DNA of 64,000 bases from Dongia rigui (lineage in GTDB: Bacteria; Pseudomonadota; Alphaproteobacteria; Dongiales; Dongiaceae), in contig NZ_JAXCLX010000003.1 in the NCBI RefSeq assembly GCF_034044635.1, positions 310,001 to 374,000 of the forward strand. Reading direction: 5' to 3'. A program made the translations under genes and the position numbers. The notes under the pieces are model-generated. The model did not search any database. It had not been told where the DNA came from and saw nothing but the letters and a program-made list of their open reading frames with translations. Below, one piece after another: positions 54,884 to 63,657 of this stretch; the first letter of the stretch is position 1; every line of letters starts with the position of its first letter.

Positions 54884-56167
54884 TCAGTCGTCTTCCCAGG
54901 GGAAGCTGTCGAGGCGCTGCGCCCCGTTCTGGGTAATGACAACCTGCGTCTCGAGCTTGACGCATTCGCCTTTGCCCTCTTCGCCGATCAGGCTCTCGAC
55001 GCAGACGGTCATGTTCTCCTCAAAGTGACCGCGATAGGACGCCTTCCAATCAGGATGGAGCGGGATGGAGGGATATTCGTCCGCCAAGCCAACCCCATGC
55101 AGTGCCACCGAATAACGGCAGGCCACATATTTGTCGGGGATTCGCCAGGACTGCGCGTTGAAATCGTCGAAGCTGAGGCCGGCCTTCAGCAATCCGAGGT
55201 TATGCTCGATCTGCTCCCGGGCCGCCAGATAGAGGTCGCGCTGATGCGGCGTCATCCTGGTATGGCCAATGGTCCAGGAGCGGGAGAGATCGGCGCAATA
55301 GCCATAGGGACCGATCATGTCGGTATCGAAGCCCAGCATGTCACCCAGTTCCGCCACATGGTCCGAGCATTCCTGGAACCAGGGATTGGTCCGCCGCCCG
55401 ATGGTGAGCAGCCGCGTCTCCAGCCATTCGCCGCCGGAGCGGATGTTTTCGTAATGAAGCTCGGCCCAGATTTCCTGCTCGGTCTTGCCGGGCAGCGAGT
55501 GGTCATAGAGCCGCGCCATGCCCGCCTCGCAGACGCGGACGGTCCAGCGCATCAGCTCCAGTTCCTCGGCACTCTTGACCGAGCGTGCGATCTCGGTGAG
55601 GGCCTGGCCTTCGACCACGGTGACGCCGCGCTTCCGAAGCGCATCGACGCCGGGCGGGTCCAGCTTGTCGATGGCCAGCCTGAGACCATTGGGCCGCATG
55701 TTGCCGCCGTTGCGCTCCTTAAGGATCGACACCAGTTCGTCGGCCCAGGCCTCGACCCGCTCCTGCAGCCGGTCGGCGGTGTACATATAGAACCAGGCAT
55801 TGCCCGGTCGGACTTCGTTCACCGTCTCAAAGCCGTCGGCCAGATGCTCGGCGCCGCGATAGGCGAATTCGATGGCATGACCGTCGGCAAAGAGCATGAC
55901 GTAGTGGAACGGGTTGTGCGTCGCCCAGAGTTGCATGTTCGAAAGGTCGAGGGCGTAGCGGATGTTGATCGGGTCATAGAGCAGGATCGCCGCGCAATCG
56001 GCTTTCACCACCTGCTCGACCAGGCGCTGCTTGCGATAGCCGCGCGCCTTGACCAGGGTCGATTTCGGCAGAGGCGATTTGAGCGGCCGGTCAGCCCCTT
56101 CCGGGTTGAGATAGGCCCGCTTCCGGGCGTCCTTGAAAACGGGCGCCGCCACCATATCCGCCGACAT
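54884..56167 (-). CDS. dddP: M24-fold protein of the DddP family (candidate DMSP lyase)
   Basis: A 427-aa creatinase/aminopeptidase-fold protein. It matches DddP rather than a peptidase in NMQLWATHNPFHYVMLFADG, GGEWLETRLLTIGRRTNPWF and FDTDMIGPYGYCADLSRSW. Metal ligands by comparison with RlDddP as I recall it: Asp281, Asp283, Asp293, His357, Glu391, Glu406; the proposed catalytic base Asp363 is present in HGVGLADEYP. DddP cleaves dimethylsulfoniopropionate to DMS and acrylate. The ATG at 56167 follows GGGGA; MGKDM at 56179 is an alternative. It is divergent from the class II aldolase. Other M24 homologues with unknown substrates share this look, so the activity is not certain. Confidence 0.8.
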   Translation of the reverse strand: MSADMVAAPVFKDARKRAYLNPEGADRPLKSPLPKSTLVKARGYRKQRLVEQVVKADCAAILLYDPINIRYALDLSNMQLWATHNPFHYVMLFADGHAIEFAYRGAEHLADGFETVNEVRPGNAWFYMYTADRLQERVEAWADELVSILKERNGGNMRPNGLRLAIDKLDPPGVDALRKRGVTVVEGQALTEIARSVKSAEELELMRWTVRVCEAGMARLYDHSLPGKTEQEIWAELHYENIRSGGEWLETRLLTIGRRTNPWFQECSDHVAELGDMLGFDTDMIGPYGYCADLSRSWTIGHTRMTPHQRDLYLAAREQIEHNLGLLKAGLSFDDFNAQSWRIPDKYVACRYSVALHGVGLADEYPSIPLHPDWKASYRGHFEENMTVCVESLIGEEGKGECVKLETQVVITQNGAQRLDSFPWEDD

Positions 56168-56256
56168 GTCTTTCCCCATGAAGACTGTTTCGCTGCATTG
56201 AACTCTAGCGCCGACAAAGCTTTCACAGAGTTGCCAAAAGCGCATAGGTCGATATC

Positions 56257-56272
56257 GGTCACGAATATGACC
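56257..56272. promoter_or_regulatory. Possible operator in the dddP / aldolase divergent region
   Basis: GGTCACGAATATGACC (GGTCA-N6-TGACC) is a short palindrome about 90 bases from either start, followed by a further TTGACC. GGTCA-type repeats are frequent regulator sites. No regulator gene is adjacent, so the binding protein is unknown. Confidence 0.35.
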
Positions 56273-56353
56273 AAAATTGACCGGTTACCCGTCCTTGCGC
56301 CATAGTAACGTCTGACAATTGGATTCTAAGCCCCTAGCCATTAGACGGAGCAG

Positions 56354-57124
56354 ATGATGACCTCGGTTGCGCGAATTCCGACGAAAGCCCGGCTCGACAA
56401 CTCGCATTACGAGGAGCGCTGCCAGCTGGCCGCCGCCTTCCGCTGGACGGCGGAACTCAACATGCATGAGGGCGTCGCCAACCATTTCAGCCTGGCCGTG
56501 TCGGATGACGGCAGCCAATTCCTGGTCAATCCCTGCGGCAAGCATTTCTCGCGCATCAAGGCGAGCGACCTGCTGCTGCTGGATGCCAATGACCCCACGA
56601 CGATGGACCAGCCCAATGCGCCGGACCCCACCGCCTGGGCGATCCATGGCGCCATTCACCGCAACGCGCCGCAGGCGCGCTGTGTCTTGCATGTGCATTC
56701 GAAATATGCCCTGGCGCTGGCCTGCCTCAAAGACCCCAGCATGCCGCCGATCGACCAGAACACGATGCGCTTCTACAACCGCATCTCCTATGACATGGGC
56801 TTCGACGGCATGGGGCTGGGCGACGAAGCCGAGCGGCTGTCGACCTGCCTTGGCAAGAACAAGGTCATGGTGATGGGCAATCACGGCGTGCTCACCGCCG
56901 GTGACAGTGTCGCCGAAGCCTTCGACTCGCTCTATTACTTCGAGCGCGCGGCGGAGACCTTGCTCACCGCCTATTCCACGGGTCGCGAACTCAACATTGC
57001 CAGCGCGGAAGTCGCTGAAAAGACCGCGCGCCAGTGGGAGGAATATCCCTCCAACATGATGGACGCCCATCTCACCGAAATCCGCGCGATTTTGGACGTG
57101 AAGCAGCCGGACTACGCCGAGTAA
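56354..57124 (+). CDS. Class II aldolase/adducin-family protein
   Basis: A 256-aa cytosolic protein of the L-fuculose-phosphate aldolase/adducin fold. Metal-binding His residues occur in ARCVLHVHSKYALALAC and MVMGNHGVLTAGDSVAE, and the substrate loop resembles GVANHFSL. It lacks obvious phosphosugar specificity. The start codons ATGATG at 56354 follow GGAG. It is divergent from the DddP-family gene and both may belong to one pathway; a similar pairing is common in soil alphaproteobacteria. A strong terminator follows. Substrate unknown. Confidence 0.85.
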   Translation: MMTSVARIPTKARLDNSHYEERCQLAAAFRWTAELNMHEGVANHFSLAVSDDGSQFLVNPCGKHFSRIKASDLLLLDANDPTTMDQPNAPDPTAWAIHGAIHRNAPQARCVLHVHSKYALALACLKDPSMPPIDQNTMRFYNRISYDMGFDGMGLGDEAERLSTCLGKNKVMVMGNHGVLTAGDSVAEAFDSLYYFERAAETLLTAYSTGRELNIASAEVAEKTARQWEEYPSNMMDAHLTEIRAILDVKQPDYAE

Positions 57125-57153
57125 GGCGGCGCCACATCACACACCGCTCGGAG

Positions 57154-57184
57154 ATGCCCGGGCTTTGTCCCGGGCATTTTTGTT
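57154..57184 (+). terminator. Intrinsic terminator after the class II aldolase gene
   Basis: Perfect 9-bp stem ATGCCCGGG / CCCGGGCAT (57154-57162, 57169-57177) with loop CTTTGT, followed by TTTTGTTT. Confidence 0.92.
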
Positions 57185-57222
57185 TGGGGCATTTCAGTCT
57201 GATCGGGAAGATTCATCGCTTA

Positions 57223-57346
57223 CCCCCTCTCCCCTACCCTCCCCCACGTTGGGGGGAGGGAGTTGCGCCGAGTTCGCTACGCTGCCCGCGTTCAAACTGG
57301 CTAGAGTTCCCTCCCCCCAACGTGGGGGAGGGTTAGGGAGAGGGGG
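57223..57346. repeat. Large inverted repeat between convergent genes (CCTCCCCC-ACGTT family)
   Basis: Arms of 42 bp (57223-57264 and 57305-57346) are reverse complements at about 39 positions, with a 40-bp spacer. Each arm carries an inner hairpin CCCTCCCCC-ACGTT-GGGGGGAGGG. It ends seven bases from the acyl-CoA synthetase stop and could block transcription from both convergent genes. A shorter relative, CCTCCC..GGGAGG, occurs at 5448-5468. Confidence 0.88.
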
Positions 57347-57352
57347 CCTCTT

Positions 57353-58981
57353 TCACAACCCCTTCGCCTGTTCGCGCAGGATGAATTTCTGGATCTTGCC
57401 TGTCGAGGTCTTCGGCAGCTCGCCGAAGACCACCTTTTTCGGTGTCTTGAAGCCCGCCAGGGATTCGCGGCAGAAGGCGATGAGTTCCGCCTCGGTCACG
57501 CTTGCTCCTGATTTCAACTCGACGAAGGCACAAGGCACCTCGCCCCATTTGGGGTCCGGCTTGGCTACCACGGCCGCATTGGCGACCGCTGCATGCTTAT
57601 AGAGGCGGCTTTCGATTTCGATCGAGGAGACGTTCTCGCCGCCCGAGATGATGACGTCCTTCAGCCGGTCCTTCACCTCGACATAGCCATTGGGGTACCG
57701 CACGGCGATATCCCCGGAATGAAAATAGCCACCCTTGAAGGCCTTTTCCGTGGCCGCGGGATCCTTGTGATAGCCCTTCATGACCGTGTTGCCGCGAATG
57801 ACGACCTCGCCCATCGCGGCGCCATCGGCTGGGGGAACGGCACCGGTTTCCGCATCACGCAGTTCGATCGCTTCCGTGATCGGAAAGCGGACACCCTGGC
57901 GGGCTTTCATCTCCGCCTGCTCGGCAAAGGGCAGCGCGTCCCATTCCGGCTGCCAGGCGCAATGCACCACATGGCCATAGGTCTCGGTAAGGCCGTAGAC
58001 CTGCATCACCTCGAAGCCAAGTTCCGCCATCTTGGCCAGCACCGCCGATGGCGGCGGGGCGCCGGCGGTCATGACCTGGACCTTGTGCGGCAATGGCCGG
58101 CGTTCGTCGGCCGGCGCGTTGACCAGAAGCCCGAGCACCACTGGAGCACCGCCAAGATGCGTGATGCCGTGTTGCGCAATGAGATCGAAGATCGCTTTCG
58201 CGCCGACATAGCGGCACGTCACCGCCGTGCCACCGACAATGGCCAGCATCCAGGCATGGCCCCAACCGTTACAATGGAAGAGGGGCACGGTGTAGAGATA
58301 AGTGGGGTGCGCAGGGACGTTCCAGCCGGCCACGGTGCCAAGACTCATCAGATAGGCGCCACGGTGGTGATAGAGCACGCCCTTGGGCCGGCCACTGGTG
58401 CCTGACGTATAATTCAAGGAGAGCGTCTGCCATTCATCCGCCGGCAACGCCCACGGATAATCCGGATCGCCGGCCGCGAGGAATTCGTCGTATGTGCGCG
58501 TGCCCAGCCTATCTTCCGGCTTGCCGCCAGCGCGGGCCGTGGGATCGACGATATCGATGACGAGTGGCTTCTCGCCCGTCATGCGCTGCAACGCCGCGCG
58601 CATCACCGGCGCAAATTCCGTGTCGGTGATGAGGACCTTGGCACCGCCATGATCGAGGATATAGGCGATGGTATCGGGATCGAGCCGGGTATTGATGGTG
58701 TTGAGGATGCCGCCGGACAGAGGCACGCCGAAATGGGCTTCGAAAATCTCCGGCGTGTTTGCGGCCATCACGGCGACGACGACATCACGCGCGACGCCAT
58801 GGGCCGCCAAGGCGGAGGCAAGGCGACGGGAGCGACTGCGCAGATCGGCCCAGGTATAGCGCCGGTCACCATAGATGACGGCAGCGCGGTCCGGCCACAG
58901 GTCTGCTGCCCGCGCCAGATGGGATAGAGGCGACAGCGGCACGAAATTGGCCGCATTCGCTTTTAGAAAGACTTCGTCCAT
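57353..58981 (-). CDS. AMP-forming acyl-CoA synthetase (medium-chain / DmdB-like)
   Basis: A 542-aa adenylate-forming ligase. P-loop-like motif LNYTSGTSGRPKGVLYHH (about residues 185-202), A5 motif YGLTETYG, A8 FHSGDIAVRYPNGYVEVKDR, and the C-terminal catalytic Lys in PKTSTGKIQKFILRE. FHCNGW matches the His and Trp positions reported for methylmercaptopropionate-CoA ligase DmdB, as well as related fatty-acyl ligases. GGGGAG lies four bases before the ATG. It follows the DUF2182-DUF1326 pair by 24 bp on the same strand. With a DddP-family gene 1.2 kb away, a role in DMSP-derived acids is possible; ordinary medium-chain acids are the default. Confidence 0.88.
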   Translation of the reverse strand: MDEVFLKANAANFVPLSPLSHLARAADLWPDRAAVIYGDRRYTWADLRSRSRRLASALAAHGVARDVVVAVMAANTPEIFEAHFGVPLSGGILNTINTRLDPDTIAYILDHGGAKVLITDTEFAPVMRAALQRMTGEKPLVIDIVDPTARAGGKPEDRLGTRTYDEFLAAGDPDYPWALPADEWQTLSLNYTSGTSGRPKGVLYHHRGAYLMSLGTVAGWNVPAHPTYLYTVPLFHCNGWGHAWMLAIVGGTAVTCRYVGAKAIFDLIAQHGITHLGGAPVVLGLLVNAPADERRPLPHKVQVMTAGAPPPSAVLAKMAELGFEVMQVYGLTETYGHVVHCAWQPEWDALPFAEQAEMKARQGVRFPITEAIELRDAETGAVPPADGAAMGEVVIRGNTVMKGYHKDPAATEKAFKGGYFHSGDIAVRYPNGYVEVKDRLKDVIISGGENVSSIEIESRLYKHAAVANAAVVAKPDPKWGEVPCAFVELKSGASVTEAELIAFCRESLAGFKTPKKVVFGELPKTSTGKIQKFILREQAKGL

Positions 58982-59005
58982 GAATCTCCCCGCCCTGCCT
59001 TGGCC

Positions 59006-59611
59006 TCAAGGACCGCGCCAGTTGATCTCGCAGATTTCGGCGCTGCGTCCGTCGAAGTCCCAGACGCGGCCGAAGGCGCGGACCCTTCCCTGATTGGCCT
59101 TGGCGACGATGATGTCGGGCGCGATCCAATAGCCGCTGTTCTTCACCACGACACCGCCTTCGCGGTTGCCCTCGACCGGCTCGACCTCGCCGATGATCTT
59201 CTTGGGCACGACCAAGCGGCGCTTCTCGCCGTCGCGCTCGAAGCTGACCGGCGCCTTTTCAGCACCCAGGAAATTGCCGACCAGGACCGAGAACAGCCCG
59301 GTCGTACCGCGCGCCTTGCCGCTGAAGATGTTGACGAGCTTGCCGAACGCTTCATCCGAGGCGCGGTCGTCGATGAAGGCCGCGGCCGTCCAATTGCCGC
59401 GCGCCATCTGTCCGGGGATATCGAGTAGCAACGCCACATTGAGGCCGGAAAGATTGGTGTCGCCGCTATAGCCGGTATCGATACGGATGCCGGCCCAACC
59501 CTGGCAGTTGCCTTCGGTCGGCGGATGTTTTCCCAGCGAGATGACGCAGGGACAGAACACGGTACAGGAACAATTGAGAATTAGTTCGCCGCGCAGAGCC
59601 CATTTTTCCAT
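59006..59611 (-). CDS. DUF1326 domain-containing protein
   Basis: A 201-aa protein of unknown function. The family signature is the N-terminal cysteine cluster NCSCTVFCPC (Cys14, Cys16, Cys20, Cys22), likely metal binding, followed by a beta-rich body (SVLVGNFLGAEKAPVSFERD). GGAG lies seven bases before the ATG at 59611. It is regularly next to DUF2182 genes, as here, 31 bp from the DUF2182 stop. Confidence 0.88.
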   Translation of the reverse strand: MEKWALRGELILNCSCTVFCPCVISLGKHPPTEGNCQGWAGIRIDTGYSGDTNLSGLNVALLLDIPGQMARGNWTAAAFIDDRASDEAFGKLVNIFSGKARGTTGLFSVLVGNFLGAEKAPVSFERDGEKRRLVVPKKIIGEVEPVEGNREGGVVVKNSGYWIAPDIIVAKANQGRVRAFGRVWDFDGRSAEICEINWRGP

Positions 59612-59642
59612 TTTTTCACTCCCAGAATCCCCACTTCGCCCA

Positions 59643-60407
59643 TCAGGCGGCGAAGAGGACCAAACCCCATTGATAGAAGGCCCCGGCGATCAAGATCAGC
59701 CCCAAAGGTGCGGTCACGAAGCGACCGGTGCCAGCGAGTTTTTCTAAGATCATCAAGCCCAGCCCAAGTGCCATCCAGGCGAGACTCATCGTGCCGCCGA
59801 TCAACGCCAGCGACATCAACGCCCAGCAGCAACCCAGGCAATCGCGCCCGTGGCGCAAGCCCATCGCCACGGCCCCATCGACGCCATGCCGCCAATGCGC
59901 CATGAAGAAGGTCATGGGGTGGCGACAACGCGTGAGGCAGGCCTGCTTCAGCCGGCTGAATTGATAGACCCCCGCCCCCAGCAGCAAGCCACCGGCGAGC
60001 CACGGTTCGAGCGGTAACGGAATGATGCGCGCGAGCACGAGTTGCAGCGAACCCGCCGCCACGGCAAAACCCAGCCAGACGGCGATATAGCCCAGAAGAA
60101 AGGCCGAGAAGCGCAAGTGCTGCTGCGCCCCCTGCTGCACCAGAATGTAAAGGCGCGCGAGGGTCGGCAATGAGGTCGGCAGCATCATGGCGAGCGACAT
60201 CAGCGACCACATGGCCACAAGCGACAGCCAGGTGCTGTCGGCCGCCGGCGCCAGGCAGCGCGCCAGGAGTGCGGCAAGGTCGAGCCGCCCGCCGCCGGCA
60301 ACGGCCAGCCAGGAGGCGACAACAAGAAGATAGAAAATCGCCCAGCCGGCCAGCGGCCAGCTATCCATCAGACGCAGGCGCGGCTGCAGAGGTGAATCAA
60401 GCTCCAT
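59643..60407 (-). CDS. DUF2182 predicted metal-binding membrane protein
   Basis: A 254-aa integral membrane protein of the COG5486/DUF2182 type. About seven hydrophobic helices are visible, including MWSLMSLAMMLPTSLPTLAR (a Met-rich motif of the family) and LGYIAVWLGFAVAAGSLQLV. The loop FSRLKQACLTRCRHPMTFF with its two Cys is the likely metal site. TTG at 60419 is possible but the ATG at 60407 is preferred. It forms a probable operon with DUF1326. The pair may handle a metal ion or a small redox cargo; the function is unknown. Confidence 0.85.
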   Translation of the reverse strand: MELDSPLQPRLRLMDSWPLAGWAIFYLLVVASWLAVAGGGRLDLAALLARCLAPAADSTWLSLVAMWSLMSLAMMLPTSLPTLARLYILVQQGAQQHLRFSAFLLGYIAVWLGFAVAAGSLQLVLARIIPLPLEPWLAGGLLLGAGVYQFSRLKQACLTRCRHPMTFFMAHWRHGVDGAVAMGLRHGRDCLGCCWALMSLALIGGTMSLAWMALGLGLMILEKLAGTGRFVTAPLGLILIAGAFYQWGLVLFAA

Positions 60408-60472
60408 GAAGTGTAGCAAAGCATGAAACCGGCAGCGGCGAAACGGATTCCTCTGCCGCGGCGCAGCAGTGC

Positions 60473-61906
60473 CTAGCCCATGGCGCGGGGCAGGATCATC
60501 CGGGCGATGAGGCCGCCCGCCGGCGCGTTCTCCAACTCGACATCGCCGCCATGGGCGCGAAAGACATGGCGGGCGATGGCCAGACCCAAACCGCTGCCGC
60601 CCATGCTGCCGACAGCGTCCGTGGGCGAGCGCGCGGGATCGAGCCGATAGAAGGGTTCAAACACATGCTCCAGTTCGCTGGCCGGGATCCCGGGGCCAGC
60701 ATCGCACACCTGAATTTCGATGCCCGCAGGCGTCTCCACCAGGCTGGCATCGGCAACACCGCCATATTTGACGGCGTTCTCAATCACATTGGTGATCGCC
60801 CGCATCAAGGAGAGGGGTGCGGCTTCGATGGCAAGGTAGGCCGGCCCCCGGTAGCTCGCCCGACCGCCGGCATCGACCGTTTCGTCGCAGACGGCCTGGA
60901 GCAGCGAGGCCAGGTCGAGCTTGACGCGCTTCTCGCCGGCCACATCATCGCGGGCAAAGGTCAGGGTGGCGGCGATCATCCGGTCCATCAGGTCGAGATC
61001 GGCGACGATCTTGCCGCGTTCGGCACCTTCAGGCAGGTTTTCGGCGCGCAGGCGCAGGCGAGAGAGGGGTGTCCGCAGATCGTGGGAGATGGCTGCCAAC
61101 ATGCGCGTGCGGTCTTCGACGAAACGCTGCAACCGCGCCTGCATCTCGTTGAAGGAACGCGTCACGGCACGGACCTCATGCGGCCCCCGCTCGGCCAGAG
61201 GCTTTGCCGCCATGTTGATGCCCAGATGCTCGGCTGCCCCTGCAAGGCGTCGGAGCGAACGGGAGATGCCGCGCGCCGCCACGAGCGAAATCAGGATGAT
61301 CGTGGAAATACCAAGCAGCCAGGGCGTCCATCGATAGAAAGGCGGTGGCGGCAGCAACTCGCCGAGCGGCATCCTGGCGCTGAGCCAGGTCTGATCGGCA
61401 AGCCGCAGCCACAAGGTGACCGGCTCCTGCATCGGCGGTGAAAATCCGATCAATGGCGGACCTGGCATCAACCCTGAGACCGGTCCGGGTCCCCGTTCGG
61501 GTCCCGGACCCGGCAACTGCGCTTCGACCAGCACCTGATCGACGAGACCAGGCAGGCGACGCAGGAAGTGATCCTGCAGCCGGTCGAAGGGCGGCAAGCT
61601 GCGGATCGGCGCGATGGGCGTGAAGGATCGATACGCCGTCAGTTGAGCGGCCGAGATGTGCGCCAGAAATGCTGCCCGTTCCTCGAAGGGCATCTTGAAG
61701 GCAGCCTCGATGGGCCCGTGCAGTCTCTCGACGACAGGGTCAAGGCTGGATTGGGGCCACCAGCCGTTCCGCTCACCGAGGAAGATGAGATAGCCGAAGA
61801 CCTGGGTCAGCAGCATCGCTGCCACCATGACGACGGCAATCCGCGTCGCGATCCGATCCGGCCACAGATGGCGCCTCGATCGGGCCACCTTGTGCGCCCA
61901 GGACAT
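60473..61906 (-). CDS. Sensor histidine kinase, EnvZ-like
   Basis: A 477-aa inner-membrane kinase. Transmembrane helix 1 is at about residues 24-45 (VVMVAAMLLTQVFGYLIFLG), then a periplasmic sensor region of about 150 residues with a Pro/Gly-rich stretch (LPGPGPERGPGPVSGLMPGP), then helix 2 (LLGISTIILISLVAA). A HAMP linker, the HisKA phospho-acceptor His in MLAAISHDLRTPLSRLRLRA and a HATPase domain (GSGLGLAIARHVFRAHGGDV) follow. It begins four bases after the response regulator stop, so they are coupled. The signal is unknown. Confidence 0.9.
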   Translation of the reverse strand: MSWAHKVARSRRHLWPDRIATRIAVVMVAAMLLTQVFGYLIFLGERNGWWPQSSLDPVVERLHGPIEAAFKMPFEERAAFLAHISAAQLTAYRSFTPIAPIRSLPPFDRLQDHFLRRLPGLVDQVLVEAQLPGPGPERGPGPVSGLMPGPPLIGFSPPMQEPVTLWLRLADQTWLSARMPLGELLPPPPFYRWTPWLLGISTIILISLVAARGISRSLRRLAGAAEHLGINMAAKPLAERGPHEVRAVTRSFNEMQARLQRFVEDRTRMLAAISHDLRTPLSRLRLRAENLPEGAERGKIVADLDLMDRMIAATLTFARDDVAGEKRVKLDLASLLQAVCDETVDAGGRASYRGPAYLAIEAAPLSLMRAITNVIENAVKYGGVADASLVETPAGIEIQVCDAGPGIPASELEHVFEPFYRLDPARSPTDAVGSMGGSGLGLAIARHVFRAHGGDVELENAPAGGLIARMILPRAMG

Positions 61907-61910
61907 GGCG

Positions 61911-62669
61911 CTATTCCAGGGTCACTTGCGGCGCAAACAGGTAGCCGCCGCTGCGGACCGTCTTGATGAAGCGCGGCGCCCTTGGGTTGCGCTCGATCTT
62001 GCGGCGAATACGGCTGACCAGGATGTCGACGCTGCGGTCGCTGCCGTCACTGCCACGGTTGCGCGTCAGTTCCACCAGGTGATCGCGGGTCAGCACGGTC
62101 TGGGCGTGTTCCACAAAGGCCAGCAGCAGATCGATCTCGCCGGAGGTGAGGGTAATGAGTACGTTTTCGGGCGACAGCACCTCGCGCTTGGCAGCATCGA
62201 CCCGCCAACCGTCAAAACGATAGACGCGCTTGGTACCCTTACGTGGCGTGGCAACAGCGACCGCCTCGCCATTGCGGCGTGCCCGGCGCAGCACCGCCTT
62301 GGTGCGCGCCACCAGCTCGGCTGATTCGAAGGGCTTGGCGATATAATCGTCGGCGCCCATGTCGAAGCCGGCCAGCTTGTGCGGACCGCGGCCGAGGGCG
62401 CTCAGCATGATGATGGGGAGATCGGAATCGGCCCGGATACGGCGGCACAGCGACAGCCCGTCTTCATCCGGCAGCATCAGATCCAGGATGACCAGATCGG
62501 GTGCCGCCGTTTCCAGCATCTTCAACATCGTGCCGCCGTCCGGCGCTAGCGAGACGCGGAAGCCGTGCTCGCCGAAGAGACGCCCCAGCAGCAGCCGGTG
62601 ATCGCGGTCGTCGTCGACGATGAGGAGATGCGGCAGGTGAGCGGACTGTGGCGTCGGGTTTGCCGTCAT
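61911..62669 (-). CDS. OmpR-family response regulator
   Basis: A 252-aa regulator. The receiver has IVDDDRDHRLLLGRLFGEHG, the phospho-Asp in LVILDLMLPDEDGLSLCRRI and the Lys in YIAKPFESAEL. The C-terminal winged helix includes LTSGEIDLLLAFVEHAQTVL and VDILVSRIRRKIERNPRAPR. ATG at 62669 (MTANPTPQSAHLPHLLIVDD) is chosen over an upstream ATG at 62678; neither has a strong ribosome site. It pairs with the kinase at 60473-61906. Confidence 0.92.
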   Translation of the reverse strand: MTANPTPQSAHLPHLLIVDDDRDHRLLLGRLFGEHGFRVSLAPDGGTMLKMLETAAPDLVILDLMLPDEDGLSLCRRIRADSDLPIIMLSALGRGPHKLAGFDMGADDYIAKPFESAELVARTKAVLRRARRNGEAVAVATPRKGTKRVYRFDGWRVDAAKREVLSPENVLITLTSGEIDLLLAFVEHAQTVLTRDHLVELTRNRGSDGSDRSVDILVSRIRRKIERNPRAPRFIKTVRSGGYLFAPQVTLE

Positions 62670-62886
62670 GGCGAGCATTCGTCGGGGACCTATGAATATT
62701 GTCAAAAATCGGCGCCGATCCTGACATGGCAAACGCTGGCTGTCATGACGCGGATTGTCGCCGATGGCGGGAAATTACCCAATCAAGACAACTGGGGGAG
62801 CACGAGATGGGAAATGGGGCCCAGCCGACCGGTCAGGGCTGGACCCCGATCACCGGCAAGACCCGCCGGCAATCCCCAGGGGACGG

Positions 62887-63657
62887 TCAGGCCGTTGCCG
62901 AATAGCTCTGGCTGACTTGACCCTGTTGCAGCTTCAAGAAGCTCTCCAGGATACTGGCGAGATCCTCCTTGTTGACGTTGCCGGACGAGCTGCTGTCGGT
63001 GCTCTTTTGCAGCATCGCCAGCAATGCGTCGGTTTCGTCGTCATCGTCATCATCGGACGCAGAGGCTGGCGGCGGGCCACCGGCCCCGCCAGGTCCACCC
63101 GGACCACCGCCCGGACCACCACTGGGCGGCGGACCGTCCGGCCGGTGGCTCTTGAAGCCCGTCTCCAACTCGTCCGAGGTAAGCGAGCCGTCCGCATTGG
63201 AATCAAACGATGCGAACATCTCCTTCAACTCGGATTCGCTGGGGCCGCGACCATCCTGTGGGGCGCCGGCGATGAATTCGGCTTCATCGACGCCGCCGTC
63301 ACTGTTGCTGTCGAGCTTGGCAAACATGTCTTCGGGCGAAGGCGGCTGGGGGCGCGAGGCCTCCTGCTGCTGGATCAGCGTGGCCCGCATCCCGTCGCTC
63401 AACTTCTGGAAACCAGTTTCCAGTTCGTCTTGCGTGAGCTTGCCGTCACTGTCGCTGTCGAAGCTGTCGAAAAGCTGCGTTGCCAGCGTTTCCTTCGAGG
63501 CGTCGGTTGAGCTTTCGCTGGCCCCGGCACCCTTCAGGAACTCCGCCTTGTCGATGCCACCGCTTTCGTCGGTGTCCAACTTGGCAAAGAGCTGTTGGCG
63601 CATCTGGCTCAGCGCGGCCGTACTTGACCCCGCTGCGCCATAGCTGGTTGAGATCAT
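62887..63657 (-). CDS. EF-hand calcium-binding protein with disordered linker
   Basis: A 256-aa protein without a clear signal peptide. Four canonical EF-hand loops are seen: DTDESGGIDKAE (about residue 28), DSDSDGKLTQDE (70), DSNSDGGVDEAE (116) and DSNADGSLTSDE (150). A Gly/Pro-rich linker and a run of seven acidic Asp/Glu residues follow, then a possible degenerate fifth hand (GNVNKED). AAGGAGGAG precedes the ATG. EF-hand proteins of this layout occur in several alphaproteobacteria and in XopAW-like effectors; I infer calcium buffering or sensing. It could be exported by a leaderless route. Confidence 0.8.
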   Translation of the reverse strand: MISTSYGAAGSSTAALSQMRQQLFAKLDTDESGGIDKAEFLKGAGASESSTDASKETLATQLFDSFDSDSDGKLTQDELETGFQKLSDGMRATLIQQQEASRPQPPSPEDMFAKLDSNSDGGVDEAEFIAGAPQDGRGPSESELKEMFASFDSNADGSLTSDELETGFKSHRPDGPPPSGGPGGGPGGPGGAGGPPPASASDDDDDDETDALLAMLQKSTDSSSSGNVNKEDLASILESFLKLQQGQVSQSYSATA

